NCBI RefSeq assembly: GCF_039511225.1
Contig: NZ_CP154261.1
Span: forward strand, 5,332,001-5,396,000
Source: Sphingobacterium multivorum
Lineage (GTDB): Bacteria > Bacteroidota > Bacteroidia > Sphingobacteriales > Sphingobacteriaceae
Direction: 5' to 3'
DNA length: 64,000 nucleotides
This document shows positions 1 to 8,935 of this stretch, piece after piece. The notes below the pieces were generated by a model. The model was not told where the DNA came from, did not search any database, and saw only the letters and a program-made list of their open reading frames with translations. Numbering within the stretch: the stretch's first letter is position 1; the number at the start of each line of letters is the position of its first letter. A program made the position numbers and the translations under genes.

Positions 1-3000
1 TCAATAGACCGGAAAGTGTAAAACTTTTATAAGAAAATGCGTTGAAGAAACCTCCCGTAAATGTTGGCTCAACGGGTCCTTCATACTTTAAATAATCTAG
101 GATTTGACTCTGTAGGTATACATTCGTCGTCTTGATACCATCCGTTCCAATGAAAGTTGGATATCCATATTCTGGATTTAAACCATCAAATTGAAGAGAA
201 AATAAGCTACGTTGTGAATAGCCCTGCACAGCTCCACCTGTATTTGAAACTGCCCGCCAGATATTGGGATTAATATCCAAACGCGTGATTTTATTCTTAT
301 TAAAAGCAAAGTTAAAGTTGGTCTTCCACCTAAAATCTTTGGACTTGACAGGAGTACCTGTTATAGCGACTTCAATACCCTTTGCATCCATATCGGCATA
401 ATTGGCTGTCTTTGTATACTCTCCGTCAATACCTGAGGTTTGAATTGAACCTAAAAGGTCATAACTCTTTCTCTTATATAAATCGACTGTTAACCCGACC
501 TTGCTTTCGAACAAGCCCATATCAAAGCCTAAATTGAACTCGTTCATTTTTTCCCAAGTCAATTCTTTATTGGCAATATTGGATATATAAGTTAGCGTTT
601 CTTGATCCACAATCTCGCGACGTCTCGCTATTTGATTATAGAACACCGCAGAAGAATTTGTTGCATTACCCATATTGGCGACCATACCATAAGTCGCACG
701 GACAGATAGATTGCTTAAGAATAAATCTTTCGGCCAGAACTTTTCTTCATCAACATTCCATTTTCCCGAAACGTTCCAGGTAGGCAACCAACGTGCTGTG
801 CGCGATTTACCCATTTTATTAGAACCATCGTAACGGACAGTTCCATTGACGGAATATTTTTGTTTATATGCATAGGCCGCTCGCAAACTATATCCATTAA
901 ACCGGGTAAAGTTGTATCCCATGCCATAATAAGGTTTGCCCTCTTCTCTTGCTTCTTTAAAATATTCATATGCTGGAACCGCCAATCCTCCGTTCTCATA
1001 GGAGTATCCAACGCCATCAAAAAATTCAGCTTGACGGTCCGTTGTGATCATTTCCATATTAGCGAAAACATTGACATTATGTCCTCCATTAAATTCTTTA
1101 TTGAATTCTAAATCCTGGCGGAAATAATAATATTTTAAATTGTCGTTATTAATTTTATAAAATCCACCCTCTGGTAAAACACTGATAGGTAAATCGTTTG
1201 GAAAGGCGGGGTTGTTATATAACTTATCATTTGAGCCTACTATGGTTGCATCCGACATTGCTCTAAAGGACTGTACATAGTTTGAGTTCTCTTTTAAAAA
1301 GGTTTGATTTTCACTTTTTGAGAAACGATATGCTCCCGTAACAGCGTATGAAAGGCTAGGAATAATCTTATATTTCAGAGCACCCTGCACTTTGAAATCG
1401 ATCATACCAAGTTCCATATAATTGTTGTTCACCTCATTTAGGATGTTAAATGGTGCATAGTCACGTGTAAAATATTCAAGATCACCATTCTCGTCATAAG
1501 GTGTAATCAAACGGCTCGTACCAAGAGCGTAATTATATGGATTGATATCATAACCGCGATAATAAGACCCATATACAGGATCTGATTGTTGGTTTACAGT
1601 ACCAGGTGTCTTTTGTTGTCGAATAGATCCATTTCCTAATACTTCGGCGCTGAATTTGTCATTGAATTTATAGTTAGACCTAAAATTACCCGTAAATCTT
1701 TGGACGTTATTACCAATCGTCATCCCGGGGTCTTTCAAATAAGAAACAGATGAATAATTTTGAGTCTTCTCAGTACCGGAAGAAACGCTTAAGGAATGTT
1801 CCTGAACAAATGAATTTTTGAACAACAGATCAAACCAATCGGTATTTGCATTTGCGTAACGTGTCAAGAAATCAACCTGACTCGGAGCGTCATTTCTAAG
1901 TCCGTATGTTTTCGTTGTCTCGTCATATTCATACAGCTTATTGTACATTTTATAAAAGACTCCACCATTAGCCCCTCTTGAAGCACTTGGAATTTGGTAA
2001 TATCCCTTATTCTTCAACTCTATCATGACCGCCATTTGGTCATATGAAGTCATTACATCAAAATTATTATAACTCGGTTTAATATAGGATGTAAAATTAC
2101 CCGTGTAGCTTACATGCGGTTTGCCTTCAGAAACCTTTCCTTTTTTGGTGGTTACAACGATTACTCCATTCATTGCCCGCGCACCATACATCGCCGTTGC
2201 TGCAGCATCCTTTAAAATATTGAAACTTTCGATATCGTCAGGGTTGAGCCCTGCAACAGAGGACCCTAACAGGGTATTCATATCTCCGGTTGATAACTGC
2301 TCATTGGAGATATTAACCACATCTTCTAAAATAATACCGTCGATCACCCAAAGCGGCTTATTATCCCCTGATAATGAAGTTGCTCCACGTACACGAATCT
2401 TCGGTGCCGCCCCAAAGGTTCCCGAAACATTTTGAAGGGAAACACCCGCAACTTGTCCTTCGAGCATTCTAGAAACATCAGGCACCCCAGCGCGCTCAGC
2501 ATCTTTGGCATCTACTCTGGTCGCAGATCCTGTAAAAAATTTTCTGTCAATATTTTGATAACCAGTCGCAACAACATCGACCACATCTAATTGATTATCG
2601 AGCGATTTCAAAATAATGGGAACAGTCGTACGACCGCCAACAGAGATTTCAGCACCTGCATACCCAATATACCGAACAACTAACGTCGAATTTAGAGGGG
2701 CATTGATTTTAAAACGTCCCTGCTCATCCGTCTGCGTAGAAACTGAAGTTCCTTTAACAGTAATTGTAGCACCACTCAATTCTTTCCCGTCTTTATCTTT
2801 TACCGTTCCAGAAATAGACTGCTGCTGCACTTCTACAGGAACAGTTAGACTAAAGTTCTTTAAATTACTATTGACTGAAATGGTATTGGCAATAATTTTG
2901 TATTCAATATTATTAGCCTTCAAAACGGCATTCAGAGCTTCTTCGACTGATGCATTTTTAACATTAACAGAAATTCGTGCTTTAGAATTTAGATTTTCAC

Positions 3001-3226
3001 TATACAGCACACGTAAATGGGACTGCTTGGAGATGGCAGAGAGTGCTTCTTCAATGCGGGCATTGCGCATATTTAGCGTAACTTTTTGCGCCGTGCTCTT
3101 TGCATGTACGCCAGTTACAAATGCGAATAGAAGACATGTACTAATTTTCATAATACGTAATGGTTTGCAAAATCGTGGGTCTTGAGGGATCAAGGACCAC
3201 CTTTTGCTAAGTGGTAAGTTATTCAT
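1..3226 (-). CDS. SusC/RagA-family TonB-linked outer membrane protein (C-terminus cut by window edge)
   Basis: Outer-membrane TonB-dependent transporter of the SusC/RagA class, which imports oligomeric nutrients together with a SusD lipoprotein. The frame is open on the minus strand from ATG at 3226 to the left edge, about 1075 residues, so the end of the barrel is missing. Order seen: N-terminal extension and signal peptide (MKISTCLLFAFVTG starts at residue 26), an STN domain, a carboxypeptidase-regulatory-like beta-sandwich, a TonB plug containing VRGATSL and MYGARAMNGVI, then barrel. The STN domain fits signalling to the FecR encoded just upstream (3402-4556). The first 40 residues and the DNA around the start are nearly identical to the second SusC gene (start 12562), which supports this start and recent common ancestry. 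Its SusD partner presumably lies beyond the edge. Substrate unknown. Confidence 0.93.
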   Translation of the reverse strand, partial: MNNLPLSKRWSLIPQDPRFCKPLRIMKISTCLLFAFVTGVHAKSTAQKVTLNMRNARIEEALSAISKQSHLRVLYSENLNSKARISVNVKNASVEEALNAVLKANNIEYKIIANTISVNSNLKNFSLTVPVEVQQQSISGTVKDKDGKELSGATITVKGTSVSTQTDEQGRFKINAPLNSTLVVRYIGYAGAEISVGGRTTVPIILKSLDNQLDVVDVVATGYQNIDRKFFTGSATRVDAKDAERAGVPDVSRMLEGQVAGVSLQNVSGTFGAAPKIRVRGATSLSGDNKPLWVIDGIILEDVVNISNEQLSTGDMNTLLGSSVAGLNPDDIESFNILKDAAATAMYGARAMNGVIVVTTKKGKVSEGKPHVSYTGNFTSYIKPSYNNFDVMTSYDQMAVMIELKNKGYYQIPSASRGANGGVFYKMYNKLYEYDETTKTYGLRNDAPSQVDFLTRYANANTDWFDLLFKNSFVQEHSLSVSSGTEKTQNYSSVSYLKDPGMTIGNNVQRFTGNFRSNYKFNDKFSAEVLGNGSIRQQKTPGTVNQQSDPVYGSYYRGYDINPYNYALGTSRLITPYDENGDLEYFTRDYAPFNILNEVNNNYMELGMIDFKVQGALKYKIIPSLSYAVTGAYRFSKSENQTFLKENSNYVQSFRAMSDATIVGSNDKLYNNPAFPNDLPISVLPEGGFYKINNDNLKYYYFRQDLEFNKEFNGGHNVNVFANMEMITTDRQAEFFDGVGYSYENGGLAVPAYEYFKEAREEGKPYYGMGYNFTRFNGYSLRAAYAYKQKYSVNGTVRYDGSNKMGKSRTARWLPTWNVSGKWNVDEEKFWPKDLFLSNLSVRATYGMVANMGNATNSSAVFYNQIARRREIVDQETLTYISNIANKELTWEKMNEFNLGFDMGLFESKVGLTVDLYKRKSYDLLGSIQTSGIDGEYTKTANYADMDAKGIEVAITGTPVKSKDFRWKTNFNFAFNKNKITRLDINPNIWRAVSNTGGAVQGYSQRSLFSLQFDGLNPEYGYPTFIGTDGIKTTNVYLQSQILDYLKYEGPVEPTFTGGFFNAFSYKSFTLSGLL

Positions 3227-3303
3227 ACATTTACACTTTGTGGTTAATTGGGGTTTAATTGTTCAATCTTTAGATTTAGGGCCTGATGATCACATCTTTT
3301 TCT

Positions 3304-3331
3304 GAACAGGGATGCGCCAACATTCCTGTTC
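3304..3331 (-). promoter_or_regulatory. Conserved hairpin in the fecR-susC intergenic region (copy 1)
   Basis: Arms GAACAGG (3304-3310) and CCTGTTC (3325-3331) extend to an 11-bp stem with one G-T pair around a 6-nt loop. The same hairpin, with only loop changes, sits at 12638-12665 in the paralogous locus. It lies about 80 nt upstream of the susC start, inside a 175-nt gap. No T-run follows it in the direction of transcription, so it does not look like a plain terminator. Candidate roles are mRNA processing, attenuation, or part of an ECF promoter (the arms contain GAAC). Confidence 0.6.
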
Positions 3332-3401
3332 TATTTTTTTGGCCAATGTAGTTTTTGTATTATTTTATCATAGGCATATCGTTTTTTTTCAATTGGACTG
3401 A

Positions 3402-4556
3402 TTAGGTTCTTGTCGCGATAATGAGTTTATTCCCTTCTAGCTCAAATTTAAGATTGCTGACATAAGATAGCATCTCCAATACCTGAGACAATTTTACGTC
3501 ACGTTCGATACTTCCCGTATATTCCTTGTCGAGCTGTACATCTCCTCGGAATGTAACATCAAGATCATACCAGCGCGATAACTGATGCGCGATATTCGTT
3601 ATCGTTTCCTTTTTAAAATAAAACTCATTGTTGTGCCATGCAAGATCATGGGCTAAATCGGCCTTCCCTTTGACTAAATTGTCCTTAAAAGAAGATGCAT
3701 ATTCACCGGGGAATAACTCGACATGTTGATTGTTTTGCCATACCTCAACTCTACCCTCGGCCAAGGTCGTACGAACCAGATCTGAATAGGAATTAATATT
3801 AAAATGTGTACCCAACACCTTAATTTCGTTTCCTCTTGACTCAACTATAAACGGCTGCTCTGCATTAGGTGTAACTTCAAAATAGGCTTCGCCAGCCAAA
3901 AAAACCCGACGTTCTTTTGTGGAAAACTGGGCCGGAAATTTCAATTGAGATAATGCATTGACCCATACCTTGGTTCCATCTGCTAAGGTCATTTTATAAA
4001 AACTTGCTTTGGGAACAATCAAAGAGTTATACTGCAATGGAATTGGTTGATCGGTTTGCTTAACGACCAATTCATTGCTGTTACCGATTAAATTGTTATT
4101 TTCTGTCAAGGTTTTAGTGGAATCACCGTTTAAAGAAACCTTTGTACCGTCGGCGAGAACTAATACTGCACCGCTTGTAGCAGGTGCTATATCTTGTTTT
4201 TTTGAAACTATTACACGCTTATCCCCCGAAAGGAATGAATCAAAATCACCTTGCCATAATAGAAAACCTCCAAACAAAAATACAATAGATGCTGCAATGC
4301 CCAATGACCATTTGCCAAAAGCTCGTCCATTTCGTTTTTTATTATTCAACTTATCCCATGCTTGATTTGCATTCAGTTGCCTAACAATGGATAAATCTTC
4401 TTCAATATTTTCTGCTTGACGAAATGATTCCAAAAATCGTCTATTTTGGAGACTGGAGTTCAACCATTTATCCAGTTGACTTTGTTCTTCTTCCGTAAGC
4501 TGACCGCTCAAGAACTTTTGGATAATTTTTGAAATATGCCCTGTGTTTTCTTTCAT
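3402..4556 (-). CDS. FecR-family anti-sigma factor with C-terminal DUF4974
   Basis: Inner-membrane anti-sigma/signal-relay protein that should bind the ECF sigma factor encoded just upstream (stop at 4603) and be controlled by the STN domain of SusC. Residues 1-80 form a cytoplasmic helical region, 83-102 a single membrane segment, and about 185-275 the periplasmic FecR domain (FYKMTLADGTKVWVNA, GEAYFEV, VLGTHFNI). The last 75 residues, with FYFKKETI and DVKLSQVLEMLSYV, match DUF4974. At 384 residues it has the usual length. It is a close paralog of the protein at 12723-13862, sharing motif order and many motifs. Only 46 nt separate it from the sigma gene, so the two are probably one transcript. 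The inducing ligand is unknown. Confidence 0.95.
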   Translation of the reverse strand: MKENTGHISKIIQKFLSGQLTEEEQSQLDKWLNSSLQNRRFLESFRQAENIEEDLSIVRQLNANQAWDKLNNKKRNGRAFGKWSLGIAASIVFLFGGFLLWQGDFDSFLSGDKRVIVSKKQDIAPATSGAVLVLADGTKVSLNGDSTKTLTENNNLIGNSNELVVKQTDQPIPLQYNSLIVPKASFYKMTLADGTKVWVNALSQLKFPAQFSTKERRVFLAGEAYFEVTPNAEQPFIVESRGNEIKVLGTHFNINSYSDLVRTTLAEGRVEVWQNNQHVELFPGEYASSFKDNLVKGKADLAHDLAWHNNEFYFKKETITNIAHQLSRWYDLDVTFRGDVQLDKEYTGSIERDVKLSQVLEMLSYVSNLKFELEGNKLIIATRT

Positions 4557-4602
4557 ATATTACACTAAAGAAACGCCGGACAAAAAAAGGGGTGACAAGA
4601 AT

Positions 4603-5130
4603 TTAAATATTTTTTAATAAAAATATAACAAGAGGGATAAATTCAGGATTTAATCGTTTTAACAGCATTTTCATACCACGCTGCTTTTGTGTTTTCACGG
4701 TATTGATACTAATTTGTAGTTCTTTGGTAATCTCCAAATTAGACAACCCTTCCAGATAGCCTAATCGAAAAACTTGCTGACAGGCAAAAGGCATCTCTTC
4801 AATGATTCTATAGATCTCCTGAATAACCTCACTATGGATCATATTTAATTCAAGAGCCGTATTGTCTTCCTCTGTAAAACCTACTACATTCCAGTATTTT
4901 TGACGAACTTTTTCATGGCGAATGTGGTTATAACAGGCAAATCTTACAGAGCTATATAAGTAATTTTTTATTGCAATCTCATTATCACTGACTTGATCAG
5001 TATTTTTGAAATAAGCAATAAAAGAATCCTGTACAAGATCTTCAGCTATAGTAAGATCACCCAATATCTTCCATGCAAAATGACATAATCCATTATAGTG
5101 TGTTTTGAATAATACTTCTTCTTTCTGCAT
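4603..5130 (-). CDS. ECF RNA polymerase sigma-70 factor
   Basis: Extracytoplasmic-function sigma factor predicted to direct RNA polymerase to the neighbouring susC locus when released by the FecR protein. Region 2 is visible as FAWKILGDLTIAEDLVQDSF near the N-terminus. Region 4 is the helix-turn-helix LSNLEITKELQISINTVKTQ, followed by a basic stretch and a hydrophobic C-terminus (PLVIFLLKNI), as is common in Bacteroidota FecI-like factors. I place the start at 5130 (MQKEEVLF) because the paralog at 13914-14435 begins MGPEEKLF at the equivalent point; an in-frame ATG at 5151 would add seven residues. A terminator-like hairpin at 5266-5294 separates it from the preceding operon, so it should have its own promoter. 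Confidence 0.94.
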   Translation of the reverse strand: MQKEEVLFKTHYNGLCHFAWKILGDLTIAEDLVQDSFIAYFKNTDQVSDNEIAIKNYLYSSVRFACYNHIRHEKVRQKYWNVVGFTEEDNTALELNMIHSEVIQEIYRIIEEMPFACQQVFRLGYLEGLSNLEITKELQISINTVKTQKQRGMKMLLKRLNPEFIPLVIFLLKNI

Positions 5131-5265
5131 CGTTAGCTCTCTCATTGCCACTTATTGTATTCTATAGGTGGATATTTAGGACATATAAGCACATCTCCTG
5201 CGTTGAGATGTTTAATAATTGTGCTATAAAAATGGCTAATATTTTTTATTATTTGCAAAAAAAAT

Positions 5266-5294
5266 AAAAAATAGAATCCTAGGTTCTATTTTTT
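5266..5294. terminator. Bidirectional intrinsic terminator-like hairpin
   Basis: An 11-bp perfect stem AAAAAATAGAA/TTCTATTTTTT around a 7-nt loop containing CCTAGG. An A-tract on one side and a T-tract on the other allow it to act in either direction. It insulates the sigma gene (start 5130) from the upstream SusCD operon. Confidence 0.6.
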
Positions 5295-5488
5295 ACTCCT
5301 ATAATGATCATTTTTTTTAAAATATGCAACAAACGAAAGTTGCACTAGAACGATTAAAACGAAATATATTAAGATAGCGACAAAAGATTGACAAAAAAAA
5401 GAATCTTTCGCTTAACCTTAAAAGAAAGTAACAACAATTAACAGCATTTTCAGAATTGACAAGAATATGCGCTAAAATTTTATAAAAC

Positions 5489-5523
5489 AATGGCCCCTCC
5501 AAATTATCCTTGGAAGAGCCATT
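5489..5523 (-). terminator. Terminator of the SusC/SusD/metallohydrolase/DUF4302 operon
   Basis: A 14-bp stem (AATGGC arm at 5489, GCCATT arm ending 5523) with two positions that become G-U pairs in minus-strand RNA, followed on that strand by a T-rich run. It lies 22 nt after the stop of the DUF4302 gene. Confidence 0.75.
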
Positions 5524-5544
5524 CAACATAAACATACTATAATT

Positions 5545-6390
5545 CTATCCTATCGGAACATACTTTACAGTTTTCTCCGGATTTTCAAAATAACCATACG
5601 GATAAGCGGAGGTCGGACTCACATAAGTCATCTTTTTGACCTTTACGCCTTTTATACTAAACTCCTTATAGAATTCTAATCCTGTCTCTGTATACACGTA
5701 AGAATAGATATTCTCGTCAGTTGCATCATCAAACACAAAAGCTCGATTCATATCACTGTAAATATAAGCCTCATAACTCTTTCCCCCGACTTCTACAGCA
5801 TATTCAAAGAAAGAATCAAATAGTTGAGCTGTTTTCTGCAGTTTTTTTATCAATGCTGTCGGATCCGATTTTATCGGAAGCATCACAACACGGTTATAAG
5901 TCTTCCGTCCTTGGAGAACCACAGAATCGGCAGTTGCTTTCAGTACTAAGAACTCAAAATCTCCCTTTGTCCCCGAATCCACGGCTCCCTCTTCTGTATA
6001 TCCTCCTGGAAGTGCAAAAAAATGAATAATCTCGTTGAACGTGTCAAAAGTTAAAATAGGTCCTGCTCCAGGATACACCTTATAGGAGCTTACCTGTGTT
6101 GTGTAATCGGTATGTATATTTTTATGCACGTAGTCCGCTTGAAACTCAACACGATCATCGGAGGTAAACTTTGTAAAAAGGTTATACCCCCCAAATTCCA
6201 AATCTCTACTCGGATAGTATTGCATAATCCAACCGTTCGGATTCGATTTTAAAATATTGTACGCATTATCTACGCTTGCATTCAACCGTTCTGTTGGGTT
6301 ATCTTCAAAGAATCGATCGCGCTTTTTGTCGCAACTTGTTCCCAACAAAAGCGATACAAACATGGCTATATAAATTGAATGAAATTTCAT
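5545..6390 (-). CDS. DUF4302-type lipoprotein
   Basis: Predicted outer-membrane-associated lipoprotein of 281 residues, resembling the DUF4302 family found beside SusC/SusD pairs in Bacteroidota. The signal peptide ends in LLLGTSC with the lipidated Cys at position 20. The body is rich in short beta-strand-like segments (GWIMQYYPS, YNLFTKFTSDDRVEF), as in that family. It is the last gene of the operon, 10 nt after the zinc-metallohydrolase lipoprotein and before a strong terminator. No enzymatic motif is visible; a role as an accessory surface component of the importer is inferred from position only. The family assignment rests on remembered features and operon position and could be confirmed by a profile search. 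Confidence 0.75.
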   Translation of the reverse strand: MKFHSIYIAMFVSLLLGTSCDKKRDRFFEDNPTERLNASVDNAYNILKSNPNGWIMQYYPSRDLEFGGYNLFTKFTSDDRVEFQADYVHKNIHTDYTTQVSSYKVYPGAGPILTFDTFNEIIHFFALPGGYTEEGAVDSGTKGDFEFLVLKATADSVVLQGRKTYNRVVMLPIKSDPTALIKKLQKTAQLFDSFFEYAVEVGGKSYEAYIYSDMNRAFVFDDATDENIYSYVYTETGLEFYKEFSIKGVKVKKMTYVSPTSAYPYGYFENPEKTVKYVPIG

Positions 6391-6400
6391 AGTCTTTTAT

Positions 6401-7306
6401 TTATTTGATTTTCGTTTGATCAAAATCACCTAATTTCGCTGTCCTATTGAGGATGTTTTTCCGAAGTAAATCCATATCAATTCCCCATTTATCCTTCATA
6501 TAAGTTTTTACGATATTGAGTTTTTTCTGCACCAGTGCCCTGCCTGCAGCCGTCGATCCTGGTGCTGTCAATATCGCGTTTAATTCATCCTGACTCCGGG
6601 TCACGTAATAAGAATAAAGTTCGGCATAATCTTCCACGGCTTCTTTTGACGCGTATGGCGAAATAAAACCATCAGCCACAGCCAAACCTATCCTCGATTC
6701 CGAATACGTCTGACTCCAATCATCCCCAACATAGGAAGTTCCAGTTATACTATTAAAATCAGAAGGAAATGGCTTTGTCTGATTCAAAATATGTTGAAAT
6801 TCGTGATGTATTGTTTTGAAATAATAATAATTTAAATAATCTATGTCGCTTCCGCTTTCTTCGTCCAGATTTAACAAATTATATAAAGACATCTTTGTAC
6901 CATTTTCAGCAGTACCTAATACAACTGTACCGTTGTTCATAACAGAAACAGATCCTATATAATTCAGTAACTTCGGGAAATAACTTCGAATGAATTGTTT
7001 GCTCCCTGTTAAATCGTCATAGGGTTCCAACCCTAAATATTGGATTAACCGAGTCATTCGAATCGATGCATCATAGGTAGCTGGTACCAGATTATAATTC
7101 ATATCCGATTCCTTGTCCACGTATTTATATAACACATCTATGTTGTAAGGTTTCGTAATATTTTCATAGATATATTTATCTAAGTCATTCTGTGATAACT
7201 TCGAATCGATGAAAACACTGTTTGGATCCAGCTTATCTTCCTTTCTACATGAAGCAAGTAAAGAAAGCAGTACCCCTGCATATAATAGATTTTTAAAAAT
7301 GTTCAT
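6401..7306 (-). CDS. SusCD-associated zinc metallohydrolase lipoprotein (HExxH)
   Basis: Lipoprotein of 301 residues with lipobox LLASC (Cys20) and a zinc-protease motif HEFQH at residues 168-172, preceded by YYYFKTIH. A candidate third ligand region lies in the acidic helix near YAELYSYYV. The layout matches the Bacteroidota group called substrate-import-associated zinc metallohydrolase lipoproteins, encoded with SusC/SusD. It is predicted to be anchored in the outer membrane and to cleave a peptide or protein substrate during uptake; that substrate is unknown. The gene starts one nucleotide after the susD stop, so translation is probably coupled. This enzyme suggests a proteinaceous rather than purely glycan substrate for the locus, but that is inference. 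Confidence 0.85.
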   Translation of the reverse strand: MNIFKNLLYAGVLLSLLASCRKEDKLDPNSVFIDSKLSQNDLDKYIYENITKPYNIDVLYKYVDKESDMNYNLVPATYDASIRMTRLIQYLGLEPYDDLTGSKQFIRSYFPKLLNYIGSVSVMNNGTVVLGTAENGTKMSLYNLLNLDEESGSDIDYLNYYYFKTIHHEFQHILNQTKPFPSDFNSITGTSYVGDDWSQTYSESRIGLAVADGFISPYASKEAVEDYAELYSYYVTRSQDELNAILTAPGSTAAGRALVQKKLNIVKTYMKDKWGIDMDLLRKNILNRTAKLGDFDQTKIK

Positions 7307-7307
7307 C

Positions 7308-8924
7308 TTATCTTGGATTTGGAGTTAAACCTGCATTAATAACATCTTGTGGCAATTGTATTGCTCTTCTGTTATCATTTGTTGTCAATACATCTGAAGA
7401 GACTGATCCTACTGTCCCCCCCGACAATGTTCTTCTGTAAACTTCGATGCCATATCGTTTAATATCGAACCAGCGAAGCCCCGTATGAAGCGTCTGAATT
7501 CTACGCATAAAAAGTACCGCATGAATCATATTTTCTTGGGTCCCCGACTCAATGGCATATTCTGGATTGTTCAATTTCTTTTTCGGAGTTGGAACTTTTG
7601 GCGTGTAATAGGCGAAATGGTTACCCCAGTTGTTTATTCCTTCCACCGTCATTTTCGAAGCAAATGTTACTGTATTACCAGCCCAAAGCTGCATATCCTG
7701 TATAGCAGCATCATACTTCTTGAGGTGGATGTTAGCCTCGGCCCGTGTAAGCAAAGCTTCTTCCGAGGTCAGTTCTGTCATCGTAGTACGCCAAAAACCT
7801 GTTTGTGATACGGGATCTGTAAATTCAAACAGATATGGAAAGCGAGGGAGTAAAGCCTTATCAATATTGGTACCACCATACACATAGGCCCTAATTCGAT
7901 AATTTGTAGAACCTATTTGAATAGCTCCAGATTCAATAGCAGGCCAATTGGCAGAAGCCAAGTAGGGGGCTATCGCAAAAAGAGTTTCCTTTTTTGCAAT
8001 AACGGCATTATGGTTATAGCGCGATCCTACATAATATGCTCCAAAAGTAAGTCCTAAGCCGGAATACGGTGAAAAAATAAGATAATTAGCCTTCAATGTA
8101 CTGCTATTATACTCTCGCGACGCATTGCCTTGATCGGCCGCAAAAGCAGCAACTTGCGCATAGTTACGCAAAGACTCTGCAGGATCTCCAAGAGCTTTAG
8201 AAGCATAGTCGGCAGCTTTCTGCCATTCGCCCATAAACAAATATACACGCGCAGCAAAGGCATAAGCAGCAGTTTTATTGAAATGGTATTTTGCTGTAGC
8301 ACTATTCGAATAGGCCGCATCGTCGATCAAAGGAATTCCCTCTTCCAGGTCTTTAACCACAAAATCATAAACTTCTGCCACAGTATTCCGTTGGTATTTG
8401 GGCGAAAGGGTCGTTTCGGGTTTCGTCATATAGGTAACGCCCAGATCAGATTTTGATGTACTGCGGTTGTAATGTTTGCCAAATAGATTAACCAACATAA
8501 AATGATTATATGCCCGCGCAACCAATGCCTCCCCTTTTTGAGGCTGAAGGTTCTCAGGGTCTCCAGCTTCTGCTATCGCTTCTAAAGCCGCATTGGTACT
8601 GGATATCGCTTTGTATGAAGCCATCCAAAATTCACTGATATCATCTACATCCTTTTCAGTAATTTCAGACCAACTATACATCTGCCCCGATAATCTGGTT
8701 GAATTTGGATTTGTCGCCCCATAATCATCGACATTATCCGAAGACATCTCAGCTGTCATTACATAAGAGCTTGTAGGATAAGCAGAAGTCAAGATTTTTC
8801 CGATCTTATCTGCATTGTTTAATTCTGCACGGTTATCCGGCAATTCATCCAAATATTTATTACATGAAGTAAAGCCAATGAAACATCCCGAGAGTATTAA
8901 TATATTTAAGAATTTAGTTTTCAT
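7308..8924 (-). CDS. SusD/RagB-family nutrient-binding lipoprotein
   Basis: Surface lipoprotein of 538 residues that caps the SusC barrel and captures substrate. Lipobox ends at Cys21 (CFIGFTSC), followed by the typical NKYLDELPD mature start. TPR-like helices are visible (ALVARAYNHFMLVNLFGKHY, YAFAARVYLFMGEWQKAADY). The RagB C-terminal signature is present as LLTRAEANIHLKKYDAAIQD and GLRWFDIKRYG. It begins 11 nt after the susC stop (8936-12562), giving the canonical SusC-SusD order on the minus strand, and is followed at once by the metallohydrolase. Length and architecture are normal. Confidence 0.95.
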   Translation of the reverse strand: MKTKFLNILILSGCFIGFTSCNKYLDELPDNRAELNNADKIGKILTSAYPTSSYVMTAEMSSDNVDDYGATNPNSTRLSGQMYSWSEITEKDVDDISEFWMASYKAISSTNAALEAIAEAGDPENLQPQKGEALVARAYNHFMLVNLFGKHYNRSTSKSDLGVTYMTKPETTLSPKYQRNTVAEVYDFVVKDLEEGIPLIDDAAYSNSATAKYHFNKTAAYAFAARVYLFMGEWQKAADYASKALGDPAESLRNYAQVAAFAADQGNASREYNSSTLKANYLIFSPYSGLGLTFGAYYVGSRYNHNAVIAKKETLFAIAPYLASANWPAIESGAIQIGSTNYRIRAYVYGGTNIDKALLPRFPYLFEFTDPVSQTGFWRTTMTELTSEEALLTRAEANIHLKKYDAAIQDMQLWAGNTVTFASKMTVEGINNWGNHFAYYTPKVPTPKKKLNNPEYAIESGTQENMIHAVLFMRRIQTLHTGLRWFDIKRYGIEVYRRTLSGGTVGSVSSDVLTTNDNRRAIQLPQDVINAGLTPNPR

Positions 8925-8935
8925 TTCAAAAAAGT

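Larger units (their letters stand above)
5152..5544. other. Intergenic region upstream of the sigma gene
   Basis: No convincing gene. It holds two terminator-like hairpins (5266-5294 and 5489-5523, listed separately). A 7-bp inverted repeat, ACATCTC at 5191-5197 with GAGATGT at 5205-5211, would fold in the leader of the sigma gene. I see no clear TAnnTTTG promoter. The 72-codon frame at 5317-5535 runs through the terminator and has no family features. Confidence 0.6.

Noticed and set aside
2616..3185. 189-codon plus-strand frame
   Set aside because: Lies entirely opposite the STN and beta-sandwich part of susC, whose minus-strand protein has clear family motifs.
5317..5535. 72-codon minus-strand frame
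   Set aside because: Runs through the operon terminator at 5489-5523 and shows no recognisable protein features.
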